From Veillonella sp. R32 (lineage in GTDB: Bacteria; Bacillota; Negativicutes; Veillonellales; Veillonellaceae), in assembly GCF_010093125.1 (NCBI RefSeq), contig NZ_NMZQ01000001.1, positions 87,047-151,046 of the forward strand: DNA of 64,000 bases. The letters are read 5' to 3'. A program made the position numbers and the translations under genes. Position 1 is the first letter of the stretch, and each line of letters opens with the position of its first letter. Positions 25,152 to 32,552 of the stretch are shown here, piece by piece. The notes below the pieces were generated by a model. It did not search any database. It had not been told where the DNA came from and saw only the letters and a program-made list of their open reading frames with translations.

Positions 25152-27761
25152 ATGAAGGGTAATGAGCTGCGTCAGGCTTATTTGAAATTTTTTGAAAGCA
25201 AACAACATTTGATCTTAGATAGTTTTTCCTTAATTCCGGAAAATGATCCCTCATTATTACTCATTGGCGCTGGTATGGCACCATTGAAACCATTTTTTAC
25301 AGGTAAGCTAGTACCACCACGTACGCGCGTTACTACTTGTCAGAAATGCATCCGTACAGGGGATATTGAGAATGTAGGCCGCACTGCGCGCCATCATACC
25401 TTCTTTGAAATGTTAGGTAACTTCTCCTTTGGAGATTATTTCAAAAAAGAAGCGATTCATTGGGCTTGGGAATTTTTAACAGAAGTGATTAAACTTGATA
25501 AAAATCGCTTGTATGTTACAGTGTATCCTGATGATCAAGAAGCTTATGATGTTTGGCATAATGAAATCGGCTTACCAGATGATCATATCAGTCGTTTAGA
25601 AGATAACTTCTGGGAAATTGGTGAAGGTCCATGTGGTCCTGACAGTGAAATTTTCTATGATCTTGGTGAAGAACGTGGTTGTGGGGAACCTGATTGTGCA
25701 CCAGGTTGTGATTGCGATCGCTATCTTGAAATCTGGAATCTTGTATTCACACAATTTAATCGTACGGCAGATGGCGAATATGTGCCATTAGAAAAGAAAA
25801 ATATTGATACTGGCGCCGGCCTTGAACGTTTGGCTTCGGTATTACAAAATAAAGAAAGCAATTTTGAAACGGATTTGATTTTCCCTATCATTGAAAAAGC
25901 AGCACAAATGGCTAACGTAACGTATCACACAGATGCGAATACCGATGTATCTTTAAAAGTAATTGGTGACCATGTGCGTGCTATTTCGGTGCTCATTAGT
26001 GATGGCGTATTGCCTTCTAATGAAGGTCGCGGTTATGTGTTGCGTCGTATTTTACGTCGTGCCGTTCGCCATGGTCGTTTGCTTGGTATTGAAGGTCGTT
26101 TCTTAACGGACTTAGTAGATGTAGTTATTGATATTTTAGGTTCTGGTGTGCCAGGCTTAACTGAAAAACATGACTTCATCAAACGAGTTGTGGCTAATGA
26201 AGAAGATCGTTTTAATCAGACCTTGGCACAAGGCCTTGAATTATTGAGTGCTTTAATTGCAGACTTGAAAGTCCATAATGCGAAAGAAGTGCCAGGTACT
26301 GAAGTATTTAAGTTATATGATACCTATGGATTCCCTTGGGAATTAACGGAAGAAATCGCTATGGAAGCGGGTCTTATCATTGATATGGCTGGTTTTGAAA
26401 ACGCCATGGCAGAACAACGGGCTCGTGCGCGTGCGGCTCGCGAAGATGTGGATGCCAAAGTAGCGACACCAGACATTACCTTCCTTCGTGATGAAAAATT
26501 GACCGATGATGAATCGGCGACGTCTTCTGAAATCCTTATGCTTGGTGAAGGGGCTAATCGCCTTGATAGTGCTTCCGATGGTATGGAAATTACCTTAATT
26601 GTACGCACTACACCATTCCATGCTGAAGGGGGCGGCCAGCTCGGTGATTCTGGTTTCATCGTAGGCCCTATGGGTAAAATGGAAGTTCATACAACTCGTA
26701 AATTACCAGAAGGTACGACTTATCATGTAGGGACTATTGTGGAAGGCAATTTACAAGTAGGTGACACAGTAAGTTTTGAAGTAGATACGAATCGTCGTTT
26801 AGCGATGGCTCGCAACCATACGGCTACTCACTTATTGCATGCTGCGTTGAAACAAGTATTAGGCAGTCACGTTAATCAGGCTGGTTCCTTGGTAATGCCA
26901 GATCGTTTACGTTTTGACTTTACTCATTTTTCACCAGTCACAGCGGATGAATTGCAACAAATTACTGATTTAGTCAATGGTGAAATCTTAAAAGCAAGTA
27001 ATTTAACAATTCAAGAAATGTCCATGGACGAAGCTAAAAAGCTTGGCGCCATGGCGCTCTTTGGTGAAAAATATGGGGATCGAGTACGCGTTGTTACAGT
27101 ACCAGAATTTAGTGTTGAACTTTGTGGTGGTTCCCATGTTGTAAATACGGCTGTTATTGGTACATTCCGTATTCTTTCTGAAGGCGGTATTGGTTCGGGT
27201 GTACGGCGTATTGAAGCGGTAACAGGCGAAGCTGCGTTAGCTTTAGCACAGCAGGAACAGGCTCAACTTCGTGAAGTGGCAACTATTTTAAAAACAAAAC
27301 CAGAAGATGTTGTAGCTCGTGCTCAGCAGGTTGTGGCTGAAGTAAAACAATTAGAACATGATTTAGGGGCTGCTCGTAAAGAATTGATGTCTGGCGGCTT
27401 AGAAACTGTTTTAAGTAGTGCTTTTGAGGCCGGTCAGTTCAAAGCGGTTGTAGCCGAGGTAAAAGCGGCTGATATGGATGAACTTCGGAGCATTGCCGAT
27501 ATGGTACGCGACAAAGTGGGTTCTGGCATTGTGCTGTTAGGCATGAAACACGAAGATAAAGTTAATTTCGTATGTATGGCTACGAAAGATGCTGTTAAAG
27601 GTGGCTTCCATGCAGGTAATATCGTAAAAGCTACGGCTCAGGCTGCTGGCGGTAATGGTGGTGGTCGTCCTGACATGGCTCAAGCTGGTGGTAAAGAGGC
27701 GAGTGCTTTAGGGGCTGCTTTAGAAAAAGGTAAAGAAACTATTTTATCTATGGTAAAATAG
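25152..27761 (+). CDS. alaS: Alanyl-tRNA synthetase
   Basis: AlaS charges tRNA-Ala and edits mischarged Ser and Gly. The 869-residue length is normal. The N-terminal class II catalytic core begins GNELRQAYLKFFESK and includes a Cys-rich stretch (ERGCGEPDCAPGCDCDR, near residues 175-191) common in Firmicute AlaS. The editing domain has the metal motifs HTATHLLH near residue 556 and CGGSHV near 657. The C-terminal DHHA1-type domain ends with a Gly-rich GGNGGGRPDMAQAGG block. Strong AGGAGG precedes ATG. It leads the conserved alaS-ireB-ruvX block. Confidence 0.98.
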   Translation: MKGNELRQAYLKFFESKQHLILDSFSLIPENDPSLLLIGAGMAPLKPFFTGKLVPPRTRVTTCQKCIRTGDIENVGRTARHHTFFEMLGNFSFGDYFKKEAIHWAWEFLTEVIKLDKNRLYVTVYPDDQEAYDVWHNEIGLPDDHISRLEDNFWEIGEGPCGPDSEIFYDLGEERGCGEPDCAPGCDCDRYLEIWNLVFTQFNRTADGEYVPLEKKNIDTGAGLERLASVLQNKESNFETDLIFPIIEKAAQMANVTYHTDANTDVSLKVIGDHVRAISVLISDGVLPSNEGRGYVLRRILRRAVRHGRLLGIEGRFLTDLVDVVIDILGSGVPGLTEKHDFIKRVVANEEDRFNQTLAQGLELLSALIADLKVHNAKEVPGTEVFKLYDTYGFPWELTEEIAMEAGLIIDMAGFENAMAEQRARARAAREDVDAKVATPDITFLRDEKLTDDESATSSEILMLGEGANRLDSASDGMEITLIVRTTPFHAEGGGQLGDSGFIVGPMGKMEVHTTRKLPEGTTYHVGTIVEGNLQVGDTVSFEVDTNRRLAMARNHTATHLLHAALKQVLGSHVNQAGSLVMPDRLRFDFTHFSPVTADELQQITDLVNGEILKASNLTIQEMSMDEAKKLGAMALFGEKYGDRVRVVTVPEFSVELCGGSHVVNTAVIGTFRILSEGGIGSGVRRIEAVTGEAALALAQQEQAQLREVATILKTKPEDVVARAQQVVAEVKQLEHDLGAARKELMSGGLETVLSSAFEAGQFKAVVAEVKAADMDELRSIADMVRDKVGSGIVLLGMKHEDKVNFVCMATKDAVKGGFHAGNIVKATAQAAGGNGGGRPDMAQAGGKEASALGAALEKGKETILSMVK

Positions 27762-27764
27762 AAG

Positions 27765-27782
27765 TATAGTATAAATACTATA
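27765..27782. repeat. Inverted repeat after alaS
   Basis: TATAGTAT (27765-27772) and ATACTATA (27775-27782) are perfect complements with a two-base spacer, starting 3 bases after the alaS stop. It could be an operator or an mRNA end structure. Confidence 0.35.
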
Positions 27783-27802
27783 AAGAGTAATCATTCTGTG
27801 TG

Positions 27803-27833
27803 TAGCTTGGTAGCGCTTAGGCGCTACTGGCTA
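27803..27833 (+). promoter_or_regulatory. Hairpin just upstream of ireB
   Basis: GTAGCGC (27810-27816) pairs with GCGCTAC (27821-27827) around TTAG, extended by TAGC/GCTA outside. It ends 10 bases before the AAAGGAGG of ireB, so it may shape translation initiation. Confidence 0.35.
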
Positions 27834-27857
27834 TGCCGTTGCAAAGGAGGCTTTTGC

Positions 27858-28115
27858 ATGAGTGTATCAGATGAAACTATGATGTTTCAAAAAGTAAATG
27901 ATGTTCCTTCTGCTGGTGAAGTGTTACGTGATGTGTATCACGCTTTACAGGAAAAAGGATACAATCCAGTGGAACAAATTGTAGGTTTTCTTATCTCCGG
28001 CGAGCCTACTTATATTACGAGTTATAACAATGCCCGTAGCATGATTCGTCGCTTAGATCGGGATGAATTAATTGAAGAGCTAGTTGTAGAATACGTAAAG
28101 GCTAAGAAATTATAA
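27858..28115 (+). CDS. ireB: IreB family regulatory phosphoprotein (UPF0297)
   Basis: Small cytoplasmic protein of the IreB/YrzL family. In Enterococcus, IreB is phosphorylated by the Ser/Thr kinase IreK and affects cephalosporin resistance. The 85-residue product has the family pattern [31 protein letters not shown] and ends [13 protein letters not shown]. The conserved N-terminal Thr-Met-Met-Phe region is the phosphorylation area in the family. ATG 27858 has AAAGGAGG upstream; the longer in-frame start at 27798 has none. It is one base from ruvX. Confidence 0.93.
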   Translation: MSVSDETMMFQKVNDVPSAGEVLRDVYHALQEKGYNPVEQIVGFLISGEPTYITSYNNARSMIRRLDRDELIEELVVEYVKAKKL

Positions 28116-28116
28116 T

Positions 28117-28536
28117 ATGAGAATTATGTCATTGGATGTGGGCAGTCGTACGATTGGCGTTGCTTGTAGTGATGCTTTATATTTGACGGCCCAAGGCATT
28201 GAAACGATTCGTCGCACTTCGTTGGAGAAGGATTTTCAGCGCTTACAAGAGCTTATTACAGCGTATGAAGTAGAAGAGCTCGTAGTAGGGATGCCTAAAA
28301 ATATGAATGGCACGAAGGGCGATCGAGCGCTTAAAACGGAAGAATTTGTAGCTAAGATGCAGGAAGTGATTACTGTGCCGGTAACGTTTTGGGATGAACG
28401 ATTATCCACGGTTATGGCAGAACGTTCCTTAATTGCTGCTGATGTGAGCCGTAAGAAGCGTAAATCTGTAATCGATAAAATGGCGGCTGTTGTCATATTA
28501 CAGGGCTATTTAGATAGTCGCAGTTTACAACGTTAA
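28117..28536 (+). CDS. ruvX: Pre-16S rRNA nuclease / Holliday junction resolvase-like RuvX (YqgF)
   Basis: RuvX is an RNase H-fold nuclease implicated in 16S rRNA 5' end processing. The 139-residue product has Asp7 in [24 protein letters not shown], and the C-terminal [13 protein letters not shown] followed by [20 protein letters not shown], all family hallmarks with the active-site acids retained. It follows ireB by one base, without its own clear ribosome site, so coupling is likely. The order alaS-ireB-ruvX-DUF1292-mltG is widely kept in Firmicutes. Confidence 0.96.
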   Translation: MRIMSLDVGSRTIGVACSDALYLTAQGIETIRRTSLEKDFQRLQELITAYEVEELVVGMPKNMNGTKGDRALKTEEFVAKMQEVITVPVTFWDERLSTVMAERSLIAADVSRKKRKSVIDKMAAVVILQGYLDSRSLQR

Positions 28537-28561
28537 TCGACGAGGTAGACTGTTTAGGCAA

Positions 28562-28578
28562 TGTAGCGCTAAGCTACA
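28562..28578 (+). repeat. Short hairpin before the DUF1292 gene
   Basis: TGTAGC (28562-28567) and GCTACA (28573-28578) flank GCTAA. The stem resembles the hairpin before ireB, which shares the TAGCGC core. Confidence 0.3.
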
Positions 28579-28602
28579 AGTATTAACCGTAAGGAGGTCC
28601 TC

Positions 28603-28896
28603 ATGGTAGAACAAGGGTATGAAGGCGAAATGTCAGTTGTTGTCATTGATGACGGCGAAGGCAATGAAATGTATTATGAAGAAGATATGATCATTAATCA
28701 TGATGGTAAAGAATTTGCTGTGCTTATTTCCTTGCCACCAGAAGAATGTGAACCTGGCTGCAAATGCCATGAAGAACCAGAAGTTATCATCGCACGCATC
28801 GATCAAGAAGATGGCGAAGATGTGTATGTAGCGCCTACAGATGAAGAATTTGAAAGCGTATTGGCCCTTTATGAAGCAGGTCTTGACGAAGAATAA
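28603..28896 (+). CDS. DUF1292 family protein (YrzB-like) with a Cys cluster
   Basis: Small acidic cytoplasmic protein of unknown function. The 97-residue product matches DUF1292 in composition and position: VVVIDDGEGNEMYYEEDMIIN, KEFAVLISL, a VIIARI strand, and an acidic C-terminus. It carries a central CEPGCKC segment (about residues 46-52) with a following His; this Cys cluster is not usual in the Bacillus relative as I know it and could bind metal. AAGGAGG precedes ATG. It is followed by a strong terminator, so the alaS-led unit may end here. Confidence 0.85.
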   Translation: MVEQGYEGEMSVVVIDDGEGNEMYYEEDMIINHDGKEFAVLISLPPEECEPGCKCHEEPEVIIARIDQEDGEDVYVAPTDEEFESVLALYEAGLDEE

Positions 28897-28917
28897 TTAG
28901 GTATTTAAAATTTAGGG

Positions 28918-28942
28918 AAAGAGGGGCCTAGCCCCTCTTTCG
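28918..28942 (+). terminator. Intrinsic terminator after the DUF1292 gene
   Basis: AAAGAGGGGC (28918-28927) and GCCCCTCTTT (28931-28940) form a perfect 10-bp stem with the loop CTA. Confidence 0.8.
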
Positions 28943-28943
28943 C

Positions 28944-28957
28944 CTGTTTATAAACAG
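28944..28957. repeat. Perfect 14-bp palindrome upstream of mltG
   Basis: CTGTTTATAAACAG is a perfect palindrome between the terminator and mltG, a possible regulator-binding site. The regulator is unknown. Confidence 0.35.
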
Positions 28958-29005
28958 TTATTGTTTAGACATTTCAAGTATTAACTATAAGGAGTTAGAT
29001 TGTCT

Positions 29006-30013
29006 ATGAGCAGACGATTGAAGTGGATAGGTGGTTCTTTTATAGGACTGGTACTTATCCTTTGCATCGCCGCCGCTGTTATTTATTTAAAACCAAATAG
29101 TATGGTAAGTAAGCCACAAGACGTGGTGTTTACCGTTGACAAAGATCAAACGGGTGCTGAAATTGGTGATATGTTGTATGACAAAGGAATTATTAGCTCG
29201 CCTACGATGTTTCGCTTGGCTCTGCGCTTAACTGGTTCTATGGATAAATTACAACAAGGGTATTACCAGATTCCGCAAAATGCTAGTTTGCGGGATGTTA
29301 TAAAATTATTACAAAAAGGGAAGTTACAGGCTATTAAAGTAACGATTCCTGAAGGCTATACGATTCAACAGATTGCTGATGAATTAGAAAAAGATGGTTT
29401 AGGCTCTAAAGTGGCATTTTTAGAAGCCGCTAAAACCTATGTGCCTTATCAATATATGTATGGGCCTAGTAAAGTTGATTATCGTGTAGAAGGTTTTTTA
29501 TTCCCTAATACCTATGAAATTCCCGTGGATAGTAAGCCACAAGACATTTTAAAGCAGATGGCGGGGGAATTGAATAAGCAATTGACACCTGCTATGCGAC
29601 AACAGATTGAAGCTAAGCATATGACGATTTTTGAATTTATTACGCTCGCTTCTTTGGTTGAAAAAGAGGCAAAATTTGATGAAGATCGACCAATTATTGC
29701 CGCTGTTTTTATGAAGCGTTTACAAATTGGTATGCCGTTACAATCGTGTGCTAGTATTCAATATATTCTAGGGTATCCTAAGCCTCATTTGTCGATTGAA
29801 GATACGGAATTGCCAAGCCCTTATAATACATATATTCACAAAGGGTTACCACCAGGCCCGATTGCCAATCCTGGCATGAAATCCATGGAGGCTGTGCTTA
29901 ATGCACCAAGTACGGATTATTTATTTTTTGTAGCAGATAAGGAAGGACGTCACCATTTCACTAAGACTTATGAAGAACATTTGCAAGTGGTGGCATCAAT
30001 TTATGGAGATTAA
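29006..30013 (+). CDS. mltG: Endolytic murein transglycosylase MltG (YceG)
   Basis: MltG cuts nascent peptidoglycan strands at the outer face of the cytoplasmic membrane and sets glycan length. The 335-residue protein has a short cytoplasmic N-terminus, one membrane segment (about 8-28), a LysM-like region, and the YceG catalytic domain. That domain has YRVEGFLFPNTYEIP, the catalytic Glu in TLASLVEKEA, VFMKRLQIGMPLQS, LPSPYNTYIHKGLPPGPIANPG and HHFTKTYEEH. A TTG at 29000 is an alternative start; AAGGAG is 5 bases from TTG and 11 from ATG. The 3' end overlaps trmR by 11 bases. Confidence 0.95.
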   Translation: MSRRLKWIGGSFIGLVLILCIAAAVIYLKPNSMVSKPQDVVFTVDKDQTGAEIGDMLYDKGIISSPTMFRLALRLTGSMDKLQQGYYQIPQNASLRDVIKLLQKGKLQAIKVTIPEGYTIQQIADELEKDGLGSKVAFLEAAKTYVPYQYMYGPSKVDYRVEGFLFPNTYEIPVDSKPQDILKQMAGELNKQLTPAMRQQIEAKHMTIFEFITLASLVEKEAKFDEDRPIIAAVFMKRLQIGMPLQSCASIQYILGYPKPHLSIEDTELPSPYNTYIHKGLPPGPIANPGMKSMEAVLNAPSTDYLFFVADKEGRHHFTKTYEEHLQVVASIYGD

Positions 30014-30605
30014 AGAGATTTTAAATGAACAGCGCATCTATGCGGTACTGAATAAAGTACCTATTTTGCGTGAGTCAGAAGTACATTTATTTGAAGAACT
30101 CATCGGTTTATATCGACCTAATCGGGTGCTGGAAGTGGGCACGGCCATAGGCTATTCTACTTTATTATTGGCTAAGCATGCAGCGCCTGGTGCAGAGATT
30201 GTGTCTATTGAGCTTGATGAGAAGCGTCATGGTATGGCCCAGTATTATATTGGTCAGTCGCCCTATAAGGAAAATATAAGCCTTCATTTAGGCGATGCTA
30301 ATGAAGTGTTAACTCATTTGGAAGGCAGTTTTGATTTAGTTTTTTTAGATGGTCCTAAGGGACAGTATGGGAAACAACTGGAGTTGATTTTACCTCATTT
30401 AGCACCACAGGCGGTAGTCTTAGCTGATAATGTTCTCTTTAGAGGCTATGTGCGAGGCGATAAAGAAGCACCGCATCGCTATAAGACCATTGTGAAACGT
30501 CTGCGCGAATTTTTAGCGGTAGTAGAAGATAAAACGAAATTTAATACCACCATTTATCCTTTAGGAGATGGTATGAGTGTGAGTATTTGGAAAGGTAATA
30601 AGTAA
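30003..30605 (+). CDS. trmR: tRNA 5-hydroxyuridine methyltransferase TrmR (O-methyltransferase family 3)
   Basis: Predicted SAM-dependent methyltransferase that converts 5-hydroxyuridine to 5-methoxyuridine at tRNA position 34, as TrmR (YrrM) does in Bacillus. The 200-residue protein has motif I VLEVGTAIGYSTLLLA, motif II EIVSIELDEKR, DLVFLDGPKGQY with the metal Asp, and VLADNVLF. Similar proteins methylate catechols, but the gene order mltG-trmR-trhP matches yrrL-yrrM-yrrN/O of Bacillus and favours the tRNA role. ATG 30003 overlaps the end of mltG; the ribosome site is poor. Confidence 0.85.
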   Translation: MEIKEILNEQRIYAVLNKVPILRESEVHLFEELIGLYRPNRVLEVGTAIGYSTLLLAKHAAPGAEIVSIELDEKRHGMAQYYIGQSPYKENISLHLGDANEVLTHLEGSFDLVFLDGPKGQYGKQLELILPHLAPQAVVLADNVLFRGYVRGDKEAPHRYKTIVKRLREFLAVVEDKTKFNTTIYPLGDGMSVSIWKGNK

Positions 30606-30608
30606 TCC

Positions 30609-31844
30609 ATGAATAAACAGATTGAAGTGTTGTCACCAGCTGGCAATATGGATAAATTAAAAATGGCCATTCGTTATGGCGCTGATGCTGTATATTGTGC
30701 GGGCCAATCCTTTGGTTTGCGCGCTAGTAGCTCTAATTTTAATAATGAGCAGTTAAAAGAAGCGGTGGAATTTGTACATAGTCATGGCAAAAAAATCTAT
30801 GTTACTTGTAATATTATTCCCCATAATGAAGATTTGGTCGGCTTAGAAGACTATTTAAAATTCTTAGAATCCATTGGCGTAGATGCTATCATTGTAGCTG
30901 ACTTAGGGATTTTCTTGTTGGCTAAACGGGTAGCTCCTAATTTGGAACGTCATGTAAGTACGCAGGCCAATACGACAAACTATTTAACTACTGAATTTTG
31001 GAAAGAGCAGGGTGCCAGTCGTGTTGTAGTGGCACGAGAAGTAAGTATTGCTGATATTAAAACTATGAAGGAAGCAGCTGATATTGAAATTGAAGCTTTC
31101 GTTCATGGGGCTATGTGTATCTCCTATTCTGGCCGTTGCTTATTGAGTAATTATTTTACTACTCGTGACGCTAACCGTGGGCAGTGTACGCAGGCTTGTC
31201 GCTGGAAATATTCCTTGGTAGAGGAAAACCGTCCTGGTGAATACTATCCTATTGAAGAAGATCAGCATGGTACTTATATTTTTAACTCAAAGGATCTTTG
31301 CTTGTTAAAATATATTCCTGATTTAGTAGAAGCTGGTGTAGATAGTCTAAAAATCGAAGGTCGTATGAAGAGTGTTCACTATGCAGCTACAGTCACTAAA
31401 GTGTATCGAGAAGCAGTGGATACTTACTTAGCTGATCCAGAGCATTACGAAGTAAAACCAGAATGGATTGAAGAATTAGAAAAGATTTCGCACCGTCCGT
31501 ATACGGAAGGGTTTTCCGTAGAGAAGCCCGATGAAACGGCGCAGAACTATGGGGCTTCCAGCAATACGCAAACCCATGATTTTATCGGTTTGGTAGAAGG
31601 CTATAATGCCGCTGAAGGGTATGCGTATTTAGAGCAGCGTAACAATTTTAAAGTGGGGGATGAAGTAGAATTTTGTCAACCTCATGGTGAATTAGTGCAT
31701 CATACAATTACTAAGATGACTGATGAAGAGGGCCAGGAAATTACGGTAGCGCCTCATGCACAGATGAAAGTTCGCTTATATATCGATACGCCATTAGAAG
31801 AATATGCTATGATGCGTCGTAAATGTAAGGTAAAAGGACAGTAA
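30609..31844 (+). CDS. trhP: tRNA hydroxylation protein TrhP (peptidase U32 family)
   Basis: U32-family protein that, in Bacillus and E. coli relatives, works with prephenate to make 5-hydroxyuridine at tRNA position 34, the substrate of TrmR. The 411-residue product starts with IEVLSPAGNMDKLKMAIRYGADAVYCAG. It carries the U32 signature EAFVHGAMCISYSGRCLLSNYFTTRDANRGQC with its Cys residues near 170-195, then CRWKY and SLKIEGRMKS, with a C-terminal beta-barrel domain. Bacillus has two such genes in a row; only one is here. It starts 4 bases after trmR. A collagenase-type peptidase role is the older, less likely reading. Confidence 0.87.
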   Translation: MNKQIEVLSPAGNMDKLKMAIRYGADAVYCAGQSFGLRASSSNFNNEQLKEAVEFVHSHGKKIYVTCNIIPHNEDLVGLEDYLKFLESIGVDAIIVADLGIFLLAKRVAPNLERHVSTQANTTNYLTTEFWKEQGASRVVVAREVSIADIKTMKEAADIEIEAFVHGAMCISYSGRCLLSNYFTTRDANRGQCTQACRWKYSLVEENRPGEYYPIEEDQHGTYIFNSKDLCLLKYIPDLVEAGVDSLKIEGRMKSVHYAATVTKVYREAVDTYLADPEHYEVKPEWIEELEKISHRPYTEGFSVEKPDETAQNYGASSNTQTHDFIGLVEGYNAAEGYAYLEQRNNFKVGDEVEFCQPHGELVHHTITKMTDEEGQEITVAPHAQMKVRLYIDTPLEEYAMMRRKCKVKGQ

Positions 31845-31869
31845 TTCGTTCTCGAAGGAGTGGCTAGTA

Positions 31870-32091
31870 GTGAATGAGTTCTATGTATATTTTAAAATAT
31901 CGCCAACTCAGACTAATTATGTGAATCGCATTTTAGAAGGTTATGAATATTTAGGGGTTATGACGACAATAGATCGTGATGCTGGCATTTGTATGGTCCG
32001 TAGTACGGCCGATACAGCTCCTTTAGTGCGTCAAGTATTAGGGAGTTTAGCCATAGATTTAACCTTTTTAGAGGCTCCGCCAGGCGTATAA
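31870..32091 (+). CDS. Small DUF4911 family protein
   Basis: Small protein of unknown function, 73 residues, matching the DUF4911 pattern: EFYVYFKISPTQTNYVNRILEGYEYLGVMTTIDRDAGICMVRSTAD. It looks like a single compact alpha/beta domain without membrane segments or cysteine pairs. The start is GTG at 31870 with GAAGGAG about 9 bases upstream. It follows trhP by 25 bases and is probably the last gene of that unit. The family is often next to U32-type genes in Firmicutes as far as I recall, but its function is not known. Confidence 0.75.
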   Translation: MNEFYVYFKISPTQTNYVNRILEGYEYLGVMTTIDRDAGICMVRSTADTAPLVRQVLGSLAIDLTFLEAPPGV

Positions 32092-32126
32092 TCCATAATA
32101 TTTTAGTAAATTGTGCACAATGAGTA

Positions 32127-32155
32127 TTGACACCGTACGATTTTTGGTGTACAGT
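32127..32155 (+). promoter_or_regulatory. Promoter for the thrS T-box transcript
   Basis: Consensus TTGACA (32127-32132) and TACAGT (32150-32155) are 17 bases apart, placing the start of transcription near 32162. Confidence 0.7.
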
Positions 32156-32161
32156 GTATAC

Positions 32162-32404
32162 ATCAAATGAAACAGGTAGAGCGAAGGACATGATACCTAA
32201 ACCACTGTGTGACAGAGAGAGATGGCTAGGCTGTGACCATCTTACACAAGTTAGTGTATTACCCCCTTCAAACCGATTGGTTGAACTAGAGTATGCCAAT
32301 CCGCGAGTAAGCGTTATCGACAATAAAGTGAGTTGTCTATGTAGATGACTAACTAGGGTGGAACCACGAGACCTTCGTCCCTTGTCGGGATGGAGGTCTT
32401 TTTT
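32162..32404 (+). promoter_or_regulatory. T-box riboswitch controlling thrS, Thr specifier ACC
   Basis: The T-box core AGGGTGGAACCACG is at 32355-32368 and is followed by a terminator stem (32370-32381 with 32387-32398) and T6. In Stem I, GAAGG (32183-32187) pairs with CCTTC (32265-32269). The specifier loop strand just before that pairing contains ACC (32261-32263), a Thr codon, matching thrS downstream. The AGAGAG and GATGG/CCATC distal elements are also visible. Uncharged tRNA-Thr should disrupt the terminator and allow reading into thrS. The UGGA bulge would pair with an acceptor end carrying discriminator U. The 147 bases between the terminator and thrS show nothing else clear. Confidence 0.92.
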
Positions 32405-32552
32405 GATGTTCAGTTAGTTTAGAGTAATAGCTAAGAGTTTAGGGCCATATCAAGCTCGTTTAGGCTATACTGAGTAAGCTGATTGAACCAAGATATATTG
32501 TGTAGTTACAACGTGTCCCGCCGGTGTAGCTGATTTCTAAGGAGGAATAACC

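Noticed and set aside
31958..32323. Minus-strand open frame of about 120 codons
   Set aside because: It covers the DUF4911 gene and the T-box in antisense, with no start signal.
32127..32348. Short plus-strand open frame upstream of thrS
   Set aside because: It lies fully within the T-box promoter and leader, and its codons follow RNA stems rather than a protein.
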